A stretch of 36,851 bases of DNA from an uncultured Saprospiraceae bacterium (GTDB taxonomy: Bacteria; Bacteroidota; Bacteroidia; Chitinophagales; Saprospiraceae), in NCBI GenBank assembly GCA_937941765.1, contig CALDGQ010000143.1, positions 1 to 36,851 on the forward strand, given 5' to 3'. The notes beneath the pieces are model-generated. The model saw only the letters and a list, made by a program, of their open reading frames with translations. It was not told the DNA's origin and did no database searches. Positions within the stretch are counted from its first letter, which is position 1. Every line of letters starts with the position of its first letter. This document shows positions 6,822-15,241 of this stretch, in pieces. The translations under genes were made by a program, and so were the position numbers.

Positions 6822-9800
6822 TTAGTTCATTTTCATCAGTTTCAAACTTTCGTTGGTGAAACCAGATTCGAAATTAACAAGGTAAATTCCAGCTGGGAAA
6901 TCAGAAATATCTAATTGTAAGCTGTTAGCACCTAATTCAGTATTATATACATCACTGTAAATCGTTCTTCCTAAGTTATCAAGAATTGAAATATTCGCAG
7001 TTGTAACCGCAGAATAAAAATCTAAATTGATAAGATCGGTATTAGTAGTCACTGGGTTTGGATATAGTTTGATATTCCAAGCACCTTCATTACAATCATT
7101 TGATGTAATTAATGTGTTAGTATATTCATAGGTTCCATCCAAGTTGACTAATTTTAAACGATAGTACGCTCTTCCTGTAGCAGATGGATCTTCGAAACTA
7201 TAAGTACTTGCCGTAGTAAGACCTAGCTCACCGATCGGAGAAAATTGTGAACCATTATTTCCTTTTTCTACTACGAAGTGACTGAACGCATCTTCATCTT
7301 CAATTTCCCATGTCAATGTAGTGTTGCAATTTTCTGTACTCACTTCAAATGAATTCAAATCAATAGCCAATGGCGTGTTGATTGTAATACCAGCAGTTCC
7401 TCCAGAAAATGACGTGATACCATTAAATTGAATGTGGTTTTTGTCATTCTCAACTGTTAATGTATTGATACTTGCATTGTTTCCAGCTATATCAGTCATT
7501 CCATCTCTTAACATCGTAATGTCATTAGGAATCAAACTAGCACCTAAAGGATCAACATCGGCAGGTCCAGCAAAAAGATCTTTTTTGAACCAATATACAT
7601 TTGCAGGTGTCAAAGGTGAAAGTCCCCACTGACTTGCTTGAAGGTTTGCATCCATCAACATTTTTTCATATTCCTCTGGTGGGAAGTAGAAACGAATATT
7701 AACAGTAGTAGGATCTCCGGCAGCATCAACTAGTGGTTCATCATTTACGGTTTCTACATGCCAATCTCTTGCCATAACAAAAGTTGCATCCGTATCTCCG
7801 ATTGCATATCTGTTGCTCAAAGTAGTTGTGTTCTCAACAGTGATCTGTACATATTCAATTTCAGTGACATTATCTAACATTTCAATTGCAAGTAAGTATT
7901 CATTTGGATCATTTGGATTGAAGTAGTATCTCCAATTGTTATGCTCACAATAGGTTATTCCTCTGATTACTCCGTACTGTTGTGCTATATTTGAATGATT
8001 AAGATCGTTGGTAGCTGGGTCGTGAAAGAAATTAGTTGTTTGACCTGGATTGGTAACAGCTCCATCTGTAATGGCATACTGAACAATAGGTGTGTTGCAA
8101 TCAAAAGGAATCAATCCAAAATCATAACTAGCTTGATTCTCAGTCATATTGGATAACAATGTATTGCTTTGTCCTTGAATGGCATTAGCAATTGTACCAT
8201 CATGAATATCTGAATCAACTAAATCATTTGCATTGCCATAAGCATCAATACCTGTTTTGATATAACCATTTGGTACTGCAACTGTCACCTTGTAAGTTGG
8301 GGATGTTGTACTATTGGTCCCATTGTAATCTTCATCTAACAATAAGTTTTCAAAGCTATATTTACCTCCAGCTCCAGTCTGTGTTGTATAATCGATATCA
8401 AAAACACCATCATTATCAAAATCAATTTCCAACGTAACACTTACAAAGATCAATCCTGGCTCACCACTATCTTGAACACCATTTCCATTGTTATCTTGCC
8501 AAATTAAATTACCTAATGAAGCAGGATCTTTGTAATATCCAAAATCTCCTGTTACATCCGTGCTTCCACCCATTACAGTAGCGCTGTAGGTCTCCAATTG
8601 AGAATTGTTGTCCATGGTAGCGTTTGCAGGAACTCCTTTTGACTTCCAGTAATCGGCTAAAATATCTAAGTTGTCGGTAACATCAACTGTATAAGTTCCA
8701 TCTGGTAAACCAGTAAAACTGTATTCACCATTTACGTCTGTTGTAGTTGTATTAATGATGTTGTTTTGATCGTCAAGTAACAAAACAGTTACGTTTTCGA
8801 AAAGAGTAGGTATAGTTTCATCAAGTGTTCCATTTGCATCCATATCTTCCCAAATGGTACCACTGATTGTATTTGGAATTGCTGCTTTGTAACCAAAATT
8901 TTGAATCAAATCTGTTGTTCCAGCAGGGATTGTAGTCGTTGATTCATTATCCATTCCGCCATCTGGGTCCGCACTTTGTGTTAAACCAGCAGGGATTGAA
9001 GCTGAACCAGGCAAAGTTAAATCATCTACTTTTACAGTATAAGTTCCTGCAGGCAAACCTCCGAAAAGATACATACCATTCATATCTGTACTAGTAGTCT
9101 TTAATAAATTATCACTTGCATCATGCAAATCAACTTTTACATTTTGAATTCCTGGGTCTGTTGGATCTTGGATTCCGTCACCATTTACATCTAAGTAAAT
9201 TACAGATCCAACTAATACATTTGATGTAGAGCTGTTATGACCTTGAGGTGCGTAACCAAAATCTTGGTCTACATCATCTGCTCCTGCAATCGTCACTTGA
9301 GACATACTTTCCATGCCAGCATCTGGATCACCAGTATTTTCAAAATCTTTTAGAATATTTTCTGTATCCGTAACGACTACTAAATAGTTTCCATCTTCTA
9401 TACCAGTAAATTCATAGACTCCATTTTCATCTGTTATCATATTCGCTATTGGTAATTCATTTGCATCCCAAATTCCATCATTATTTGTATCTGCGACTAA
9501 TGCTAGTGAAATTTTAGCAATTGGTAATTCTCCTGTTGTGAAACTACCATCTGCATCTGTATCTACATATAATTGATCACTAATAGAATAAGTAGTTGGA
9601 CTGTTATATCCGAAATCTTGACGTAAATAAACATCTCCAGGTGCTAAAACCACTAATTCACTGATGTTTGTTGCGTCTGAATCTGGATCTCCTGTAGGCG
9701 TTGTGTTAAAACTTACAGGTAAAGTAGTTGCATCAACTTCGATGGCATAAAAACCTGTTGGCAAATTAGGGAATACATAGTATCCTGAAGCATCAGTTGT

Positions 9801-11636
9801 TGTAGTTGCAATTGCTGTATTATTTTTATCAAGTAACTTTACTGTTACATCAGCGATTCCTGGTTCTCCTAAGTCTTGTTTTCCATTGCTATTCGCATCA
9901 CTCCAAATTCTATTTCCAATAGCACCATCAATACCAGTAGTTGTGTTGGTATTAGTAGGGGCTGTATAGTTGTATCCAAATTCTACATTTAATTCATCAG
10001 CTGCCAAAACAACCGTTGTTTTATGGTCTAAAGTACCATCCAAGTCATATGTTGTATTTGTCAAACCCGCAGGTAGTGTTGTTTCATCCACCTTAACAAT
10101 ATAAGTATCGGCGAAGTTGTTTTCAAAAACATAACCACCGTTAAAGTCAGTAATTGTAGTTTCTAAAACAGTACCCATGTCATCTTGTAATTCTACTGTT
10201 ACACCTGGAATTCCTGGTTCACCAGCATCTTGATCTCCATCTCCATCTTCATCAATCCATACATAGTTTCCAATATCGTAACCACACTCTAAGCACACAT
10301 TTAGGATGATAGAAAAAGCACCACATTGAGAAGCGGGATTCGCACCTGAATAACCTAATTCAAATGTACCACATGCACCTGGTACACTTGCAGCAATTGT
10401 TTGATCACAATCATCGAAAGTAAATCCAGTGGAAGAGTTAACAAGCCATGAATTTCCACAAACCGTCCCTTCTTCACAAGAAATTAAATCTTGAAGAAAT
10501 ATCTTTTCATTAACTTCTTTATCACAGACTAGTTTGTTGATTGTTATATTTGGATTGACTGGACAGCATTCCTTAGTAATCGCAATACCTTTTGCATTAT
10601 CACCACTACCTGTAGCTGCAATAGCTGGCCCATCATATGTCATTGTATGCGGATCAATAAGTGATACACAATCATCAATTGGAGACTGTGTTGAAACATA
10701 CAATTTGTCTGCTTCTTCACTATATACAATTGCGATTGCTTTGAAATATCCTCCATCTCCATCCGTATCATCAATTGGAGTTGCAGCAACAAAATTTCCA
10801 GCACTATTGTACTTTGAAATGACAGATTTATTACTCAAAAATTGCGTTTGTACCACATAGATATTTCCAGCATTATCCATGGTAACTCCAAATGGATCCC
10901 AATTTGTTAATTCATTATCACCTACGTTTACAATTCCGTCATCCTCTGAAATTAATGGATCTATACAAACTGGATTTGGTTCAGCAATATCATTTAAAGT
11001 AGAAGTACTGATATCAAATACCCAAATGTCATTTTTTTCTCCATTGAAATAGCTGTCTGAAACTATAATTGTTTCATCATTTACGATTGAGAAACCCCAA
11101 TCAGAATCGAATGATGGCTCACCTTCGACGATTCCATTTAAACAATAGTACCCAATTACATTTCCAGTACATAAGTCATAGGCATAAATTCCATCTGGAA
11201 TTGCGTCTACAGCATTGACATACATAATATTGTCAACGACACCAAAATTGGTACCTCCCGTTTGAATTTCAAATTCTGTAAGTGGTGTTATATCTCCATC
11301 ACAATTGAATTGTCTAATATTTCCTTGTGCCGTTTCTCCAATATATAAATTACCATTTTTATCCACTCCTAATCCATGTGGAGACACTACTGCTTCACCG
11401 GCAGCAGTATTATCAAACCATGGCATCCCAATTTCTGTTAGTGTACCATCTGTGCTAACACTGAATTTATGAACAGCTCCACCAGTTGTAGGCTCATTCA
11501 AATAAATATATTCTGTGCAATTGCAACTTGCGGCTTGTGCAAAAACGGTCGTTTGGAAAAATAATAAAAACACCAAAGCGGTTGTACCAAATAGACATAG
11601 GTGTCTACTGATACTTAAAGTTCTCTTTAAGTACAT
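6822..11636 (-). CDS. T9SS-exported SdrD-B repeat protein with N-terminal beta-propeller
   Basis: The 1604-residue protein has a signal peptide (about 1-34, ending VFAQA). Residues about 35-385 form a propeller-like domain with SMP-30/NHL-type strands (GLGVDKNGNLYIGET, MDNAGNIYVVQT). Next is a Cys-rich linker (about 386-450), then six SdrD-B/Cna-B-like modules beginning near residues 453, 573, 682, 807, 922 and 1038. Each has a calcium-type acidic loop (for example DEDGDGDQDAGEPGIPGV), a G.Y.F turn and a closing FGY. A ~240-residue beta-rich region follows, then an FN3-like domain (about 1430-1510). The T9SS type A sorting domain starts at LYPNPVTTN (about 1525) and ends ESLKLMKMN. It is probably a cell-surface adhesin or matrix protein. 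The upstream region has many palindromes. Confidence 0.92.
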   Translation of the reverse strand: MYLKRTLSISRHLCLFGTTALVFLLFFQTTVFAQAASCNCTEYIYLNEPTTGGAVHKFSVSTDGTLTEIGMPWFDNTAAGEAVVSPHGLGVDKNGNLYIGETAQGNIRQFNCDGDITPLTEFEIQTGGTNFGVVDNIMYVNAVDAIPDGIYAYDLCTGNVIGYYCLNGIVEGEPSFDSDWGFSIVNDETIIVSDSYFNGEKNDIWVFDISTSTLNDIAEPNPVCIDPLISEDDGIVNVGDNELTNWDPFGVTMDNAGNIYVVQTQFLSNKSVISKYNSAGNFVAATPIDDTDGDGGYFKAIAIVYSEEADKLYVSTQSPIDDCVSLIDPHTMTYDGPAIAATGSGDNAKGIAITKECCPVNPNITINKLVCDKEVNEKIFLQDLISCEEGTVCGNSWLVNSSTGFTFDDCDQTIAASVPGACGTFELGYSGANPASQCGAFSIILNVCLECGYDIGNYVWIDEDGDGDQDAGEPGIPGVTVELQDDMGTVLETTITDFNGGYVFENNFADTYIVKVDETTLPAGLTNTTYDLDGTLDHKTTVVLAADELNVEFGYNYTAPTNTNTTTGIDGAIGNRIWSDANSNGKQDLGEPGIADVTVKLLDKNNTAIATTTTDASGYYVFPNLPTGFYAIEVDATTLPVSFNTTPTGDPDSDATNISELVVLAPGDVYLRQDFGYNSPTTYSISDQLYVDTDADGSFTTGELPIAKISLALVADTNNDGIWDANELPIANMITDENGVYEFTGIEDGNYLVVVTDTENILKDFENTGDPDAGMESMSQVTIAGADDVDQDFGYAPQGHNSSTSNVLVGSVIYLDVNGDGIQDPTDPGIQNVKVDLHDASDNLLKTTSTDMNGMYLFGGLPAGTYTVKVDDLTLPGSASIPAGLTQSADPDGGMDNESTTTIPAGTTDLIQNFGYKAAIPNTISGTIWEDMDANGTLDETIPTLFENVTVLLLDDQNNIINTTTTDVNGEYSFTGLPDGTYTVDVTDNLDILADYWKSKGVPANATMDNNSQLETYSATVMGGSTDVTGDFGYYKDPASLGNLIWQDNNGNGVQDSGEPGLIFVSVTLEIDFDNDGVFDIDYTTQTGAGGKYSFENLLLDEDYNGTNSTTSPTYKVTVAVPNGYIKTGIDAYGNANDLVDSDIHDGTIANAIQGQSNTLLSNMTENQASYDFGLIPFDCNTPIVQYAITDGAVTNPGQTTNFFHDPATNDLNHSNIAQQYGVIRGITYCEHNNWRYYFNPNDPNEYLLAIEMLDNVTEIEYVQITVENTTTLSNRYAIGDTDATFVMARDWHVETVNDEPLVDAAGDPTTVNIRFYFPPEEYEKMLMDANLQASQWGLSPLTPANVYWFKKDLFAGPADVDPLGASLIPNDITMLRDGMTDIAGNNASINTLTVENDKNHIQFNGITSFSGGTAGITINTPLAIDLNSFEVSTENCNTTLTWEIEDEDAFSHFVVEKGNNGSQFSPIGELGLTTASTYSFEDPSATGRAYYRLKLVNLDGTYEYTNTLITSNDCNEGAWNIKLYPNPVTTNTDLINLDFYSAVTTANISILDNLGRTIYSDVYNTELGANSLQLDISDFPAGIYLVNFESGFTNESLKLMKMN

Positions 11637-11699
11637 AAATTAATTTTTTGTATGATGTAAATTTTTGTTTGGCTACCTTTTAGAAGATAGTTCTCTCTA

Positions 11700-11762
11700 G
11701 TTTAGTGTAACAATATATATGCGCAAGGACGCGCTAAACACGAGTTGTATTCGGGGTTTAGC
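11700..11762 (-). promoter_or_regulatory. leader with mutually exclusive hairpins
   Basis: GCTAAAC at 11733-11739 can pair with GTTTAGC at 11756-11762, and CTAAAC at 11734-11739 can instead pair with GTTTAG at 11700-11705. On the minus strand this gives three consecutive complementary segments 65-125 bases before the start codon of the SdrD-B gene, a layout used by attenuators. Function is not shown. Confidence 0.35.
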
Positions 11763-11779
11763 TATACATGCACCAAAAC

Positions 11780-11887
11780 AATAGTCTATTCAGACTATTT
11801 AATTTAAAATAATTGATTAGGTAATTACGTATAAGATACTTATACACAATGAATTACCGTGTTTTTTGGGATTGATAAACAACGGTA
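11780..11887. repeat. cluster of perfect hairpins
   Basis: AATAGTCT (11780-11787) pairs with AGACTATT (11792-11799). GGTAATT (11820-11826) pairs with AATTACC (11852-11858), enclosing GTATAAG/CTTATAC (11829-11845). TACCGT (11855-11860) pairs with ACGGTA (11882-11887) and overlaps the previous stem, so the two compete. Confidence 0.6.
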
Positions 11888-11899
11888 AATTGTTTCGAT

Positions 11900-11957
11900 T
11901 TATTGGGGTCAATAAATGTGGGGGTATGAATCATACTTTAATTATTGGGGTCAATAA
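11900..11957. promoter_or_regulatory. duplicated 16-bp palindromic operator-like site
   Basis: TTATTGGGGTCAATAA occurs at 11900-11915 and 11942-11957. It has perfect 6-base arms, and the copies are 42 bases apart, about four helical turns. Centred between them is another palindrome, GTATGAATCATAC (11924-11936). The array is about 265-320 bases before the SdrD-B start, as expected of a binding site for a dimeric regulator, which is not identified here. Confidence 0.5.
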
Positions 11958-12031
11958 AATTCTAAATATGATATGATTGTATATATAGAAAATAGTGCCA
12001 TTTTACATTTGACTGGGATCTATTTTAAAAA

Positions 12032-12064
12032 AAAAAGCCCAACTTTTTTAAAGTTGGGCTTTTT
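12032..12064 (-). terminator. terminator of the FKBP lipoprotein gene
   Basis: GCCCAACTTT (12037-12046) pairs with AAAGTTGGGC (12050-12059), extended by five A-T pairs. T runs lie on both sides, so it can work in either direction; it directly follows the minus-strand gene ending at 12092. Confidence 0.85.
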
Positions 12065-12091
12065 GATCTCCGAATTGAGTCATTCTAATTT

Positions 12092-12559
12092 TTAGAAATC
12101 AATTAAGTCAATATCGAAAATGAGTACTTCATTTGGACCGATTGATCCTTGTCCTGTAGTTCCATATCCTAAAGCAGATGGAATTAATAAGACACCGCTT
12201 CCTCCTTTTCCGAAAAGCTGAATACCTTCTTGCCAACCCTGAATTACATTTCCAAGTGGAAAAACAGATGAATCGCCTATAGGTGTTGCATCAAATTCAA
12301 CTCCGTCAACAAAGTATCCCCGATAAATTACTTCAACAGTAGATGTCAAAGTTGGACGTTCAGGTCCACCTTGGACATTGACGATATAATGTAATCCACT
12401 TGCTGTTTTTTCAGCAGTCAAATTATTGTCAGATAAGTAGTCTAATATGGTTTGTTCATTTTCTTCAGCAATCTCACTGAGAATTTCGTCATTTGATTTG
12501 CTGCATGAACTTATAGAAATCGTCAGTAATAGTAGGGTGACGTAAAATAAATTTTTCAT
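12092..12559 (-). CDS. FKBP-type peptidyl-prolyl isomerase lipoprotein
   Basis: I chose the ATG at 12559 because it gives a classical lipoprotein signal (MKNLFYVTLLLLTISISSC); an ATG three codons earlier (12568) is also possible. After a short spacer and a helix (DEILSEIAEENEQTILDYLS), residues about 60-155 form an FKBP domain: YRGYFVDGVEFDAT, the core FPLGNVIQGWQEGIQLFGKG, IPSALGYG and the final FDIDLIDF. It should speed proline isomerisation and folding of exported proteins at the outer membrane. A -7-like TAATTTTG lies at 12610-12603 on the minus strand, without a clear -33. The gene stands alone with its own terminator. Confidence 0.92.
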   Translation of the reverse strand: MKNLFYVTLLLLTISISSCSKSNDEILSEIAEENEQTILDYLSDNNLTAEKTASGLHYIVNVQGGPERPTLTSTVEVIYRGYFVDGVEFDATPIGDSSVFPLGNVIQGWQEGIQLFGKGGSGVLLIPSALGYGTTGQGSIGPNEVLIFDIDLIDF

Positions 12560-12874
12560 AAAATACATTTATTAAGAAGTGTTTATTGAATATGTAAGAC
12601 CACAAAATTAAACTATTTTCAATCTTTGCTATCTACTTTTTAAACGTAAATTTAAATTCAATGTATAGATACTAATCAAAGTATTTTATCTTTTTTTAAT
12701 CATTTGCTGTTTGACAGCGCGTATATAAGAAAGATTTGGATAAAGTAGGATGGAAATTGATGTGAAGAAAAATCTCATTGATATTAAGATAATCTCTTTT
12801 TCGAGCGTCAGAAAAGGATTCAGTGATGGAAGTTTTATATACAATAGAACTTTTACGAAAATTAAGATTGAATT
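12560..12874. other. intergenic region, nothing further recognised
   Basis: About 315 AT-rich bases between the START-domain and FKBP genes. Apart from the -7-like box at 12603-12610 I see no hairpin, repeat or convincing coding frame. Short open frames on both strands here run into the START gene and lack any family features. Confidence 0.5.
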
Positions 12875-13513
12875 TTATTTTGCAGAATATCTCTTTTCTA
12901 CTTCTTGCTTCAGAGATTGCATGGTATTGATTGGACCTTTTGTAATACCTAAATTGACAACCCATGTAGGTAGATATCCTCCAGGATCCGTTGAAGCTTC
13001 ATATTCAATTTGAATTGTTTGATTGGCAATGGGAGTTACTTCCCAAAAAGATGAAAATCTTGGAACACGCACCATTCCTTCTTTTTTCGAAACAAAATCA
13101 GGCTTTGCTACTGACTTACTGAAATAAGAATTGTTTTGACTCCAATTTTTTGTGTGCACTACTAAATCTCTGTTAGAAACTGGATAAGGCATATCCGTCA
13201 TTAAATAATAATGAAATTCATTGTCATTAACAGCAGCTATCTTTTCAGATCCCATACACTTAAAAACCCATGATGGATAATCTTTAACATCACCCAGTAC
13301 TTCTTTTAATGTTTCAACATCTGATTTGAATTGAGTAACAATCCGAATTTCTTTAATATTTGAATTTTGCGATTTACGAGTGTAAACCTTGGTGGTAGCA
13401 TCTTCCGTGATCAAATTCCAATCCGTATTATTAGGATTTGAATTAATGTTTCCTAACAACAAAAATACGGAAATTAAGTTGATAGAAATAATGTTTGAAA
13501 CTAGTTTGTTCAT
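12875..13513 (-). CDS. START-domain lipid-binding-like protein, secreted
   Basis: I placed the start at the ATG at 13513 (212 residues); a GTG two codons upstream is less likely. The N-terminus has a hydrophobic signal or anchor (LVSNIISINLISVFLLLGNI). Residues about 35-210 match the START/SRPBCC helix-grip fold as found in Bacteroidota: W.LITEDATTKVYTRK, DVKDYPSWVFKC, the conserved MPYPVSNRDLVVH, FSSFWEVTP, and EYEASTDPGGYLPTWVVNLG followed by the C-terminal helix. Family members bind a lipid or other hydrophobic ligand in a deep pocket; the ligand here is unknown. It is a single gene between FKBP and PhoD-like lipoprotein genes. Confidence 0.85.
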   Translation of the reverse strand: MNKLVSNIISINLISVFLLLGNINSNPNNTDWNLITEDATTKVYTRKSQNSNIKEIRIVTQFKSDVETLKEVLGDVKDYPSWVFKCMGSEKIAAVNDNEFHYYLMTDMPYPVSNRDLVVHTKNWSQNNSYFSKSVAKPDFVSKKEGMVRVPRFSSFWEVTPIANQTIQIEYEASTDPGGYLPTWVVNLGITKGPINTMQSLKQEVEKRYSAK

Positions 13514-13819
13514 GATCACGGGACAGTGTAAGCTTTAGGTAATTTGTATATAATTTATGTTTTTTTACCCTTAAAGTAAACAGGAAACAGTAGATAGTAG
13601 CTAACTTTTCATATCACCATTTGATTCTGATTTTAATAAATAATATGATTCGGCTATATGAAAGGAAAGGAGTAGAAATTATTGAAAACAGTCCTTAAAT
13701 TTTGATTGAAAAAATTAGAAATAGGAAGGATTGGTTCATGCAGAAGTCACAAATTCAATTGGGGTAGGGACGTTTATTTCTGTGAAGTTCTAAGACCTCT
13801 GCATGAATTATTTATTTGA
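13514..13819. other. intergenic region with a large hairpin
   Basis: About 306 bases. The part next to the phosphatase gene carries the 13735-13807 inverted repeat. The rest is AT-rich with no recognisable promoter box or coding frame. Confidence 0.5.
13735..13807 (-). repeat. long-range inverted repeat at the 3' end of the phosphatase gene
   Basis: TTCATGCAGA (13735-13744) and TCTGCATGAA (13798-13807) are perfect reverse complements, and the adjoining AGTCAC and GTGAAGTTCT extend the stem imperfectly. The 53-base interior includes a G-rich stretch (GGGGTAGGGAC). It begins 12 bases after the stop of the 13820-14974 gene and lacks a clear T run. Confidence 0.5.
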
Positions 13820-14974
13820 TTATTTAGCAATCGCCATCCGAAACATTTGCAACTGCTTATTTCCTTCTCCACGAATTTCCATTTTCAACATTGGACTATA
13901 TGCATTCCAATCTATATTAATAATACCAAAATTTAGAACTGGATTGACTTTTCCAACTCGATGTTTATTCTCCTCAGATGTGAAGCTTGTGTAGGCGTGT
14001 GTCAATCCTGAAGAAGTAATTTCAACTAATGGACCGAATCCCTCAATATCTAATTTTGAGATTTCAGCAATATGACGATCACCACTGATAATCACTGTGT
14101 TTTTAGGTTGTGTTTGTTTTAAAAGGTCAAATAGTCTTTGTCGATCAGTTGGATGATTGGCCCATTTTTCAAATCGATGTTCTTCTGGAATCACTTGAAT
14201 ACTAGAAACAATAATATTTATGGAAGCCTTTGAATGCTTCAATTCACTTTCTAGCCAACTCCATTGTTCATCTCCCAACAAATTTGCATTGGGGTCTGCA
14301 ATACTTATTTTATCTTCTCTTTTAATATCATCTTTAAAAGTTCGGCAATCTAACAATATAATTTTGACAATCTTATCTTTTTCACCATAGCTATAGGTTG
14401 AATAAACGCCTTCATGTTGTCGAACATCCGCATTTTCAGGAATGTCTAAAAATTGAAGTAATAAATCTTTGCTCTCACTTTTCATCGTATATTTTTTACC
14501 TCCATCATTTTGACCATAATCATGATCATCCCAAGTACCAATCACTGGACAATAGTCTTTCAATTTTTGATAGTCCGAAATTTGATTTTGAGCATCATAC
14601 TTAGATTTCATTAAATCCATTTTCTTTGTGTCTCCATAAATGATGTCACCTGTCCAAATCCATAAATCAGGTTTGTTTTCTAAAATTGGATTCCAAAGTG
14701 GTTGTGGTTCATCATGTTTGTTGCAAGAACCAAATGCTATATTGAATGAACTTTTTGAAGTGCTTTTTTTCTTGACCACATCAGTATTCTTCTTTTTCGG
14801 AATTGTATTTCCTGATGCATCCACAGCGGGTTTAACTTTTGGTGTTGCTGTAGTCGATATTTTTTCAGTAGTTGTTTTCGTTGCTTTTTGACCGCAGCCG
14901 CAAATAAATAATGAAAATATAAAGATTCCTAAAAGGAAAGATCTCGTCAATAAATTTTTGAAATAAAAGCTCAT
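13820..14974 (-). CDS. PhoD-like metallophosphatase lipoprotein
   Basis: The 384-residue protein has a lipoprotein signal (FLLGIFIFSLFICGC) and a Lys/Thr-rich spacer to about residue 75. The phosphatase domain follows with the PhoD-type metal-site motifs FGSCNKHD (about 84), WTGDIIYGD (about 107), GTWDDHDYG (about 148) and SGDRHIAE (about 300). Family members are Ca/Fe-dependent phosphodiesterases or alkaline phosphatases acting outside the cytoplasm. A TACATTTG box on the minus strand (15010-15003), 29 bases before the start, matches the Bacteroidota -7 consensus TAnnTTTG. It is transcribed away from the giant lectin protein gene at 15242. Confidence 0.9.
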   Translation of the reverse strand: MSFYFKNLLTRSFLLGIFIFSLFICGCGQKATKTTTEKISTTATPKVKPAVDASGNTIPKKKNTDVVKKKSTSKSSFNIAFGSCNKHDEPQPLWNPILENKPDLWIWTGDIIYGDTKKMDLMKSKYDAQNQISDYQKLKDYCPVIGTWDDHDYGQNDGGKKYTMKSESKDLLLQFLDIPENADVRQHEGVYSTYSYGEKDKIVKIILLDCRTFKDDIKREDKISIADPNANLLGDEQWSWLESELKHSKASINIIVSSIQVIPEEHRFEKWANHPTDRQRLFDLLKQTQPKNTVIISGDRHIAEISKLDIEGFGPLVEITSSGLTHAYTSFTSEENKHRVGKVNPVLNFGIINIDWNAYSPMLKMEIRGEGNKQLQMFRMAIAK

Positions 14975-15002
14975 TGTAATTTTAATTTTATGGTATTCTC
15001 AT

Positions 15003-15010
15003 CAAATGTA
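15003..15010 (-). promoter_or_regulatory. -7 box for the phosphatase gene
   Basis: TACATTTG on the minus strand is a full match to TAnnTTTG and lies 29 bases before the start codon at 14974. No TTG was found at the expected -33 distance. Confidence 0.4.
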
Positions 15011-15034
15011 ATATTTAGTTTTATCTTAATACGT

Positions 15035-15042
15035 TATATTTG
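15035..15042 (+). promoter_or_regulatory. -7 box for the 15242 gene
   Basis: TATATTTG fully matches TAnnTTTG on the plus strand. It would give a leader of about 195 bases. The -33 TTG is not clear. It is divergent from the minus-strand box 25 bases away. Confidence 0.35.
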
Positions 15043-15241
15043 ATTGAATATAACTGAAAACTATTCTAAAAATACCCAACACAATTATAGTTTATACGTA
15101 CAACTGTTTGTCAAGATATTCGATAATCTTACTAAACAAATAAAAGCATTAAGTAAGCAACTGATTATCAATTCTATTCTTGAAACACATCAATCCAAAA
15201 CGTTTTTCTAAAGCTATTTTAATAATTAAATTTTCCCCAAC

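Larger units (their letters stand above)
11637..12091. other. structured intergenic region upstream of the SdrD-B gene
   Basis: The region holds the leader of the SdrD-B gene and the terminator of the FKBP gene (12032-12064). It contains at least seven perfect inverted repeats, listed separately. No TAnnTTTG box in the right orientation was found, so the promoter position is unknown. Confidence 0.7.

Noticed and set aside
12696..13013. Short open frames on both strands at the 3' end of the START-domain gene
   Set aside because: They overlap the well-supported START gene and have no family features or plausible starts.
14975..15241. Replication origin where gene orientation flips
   Set aside because: Gene direction changes here, but there is no dnaA or dnaN gene and no cluster of TTATCCACA-like boxes. 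A divergent promoter pair explains the region.
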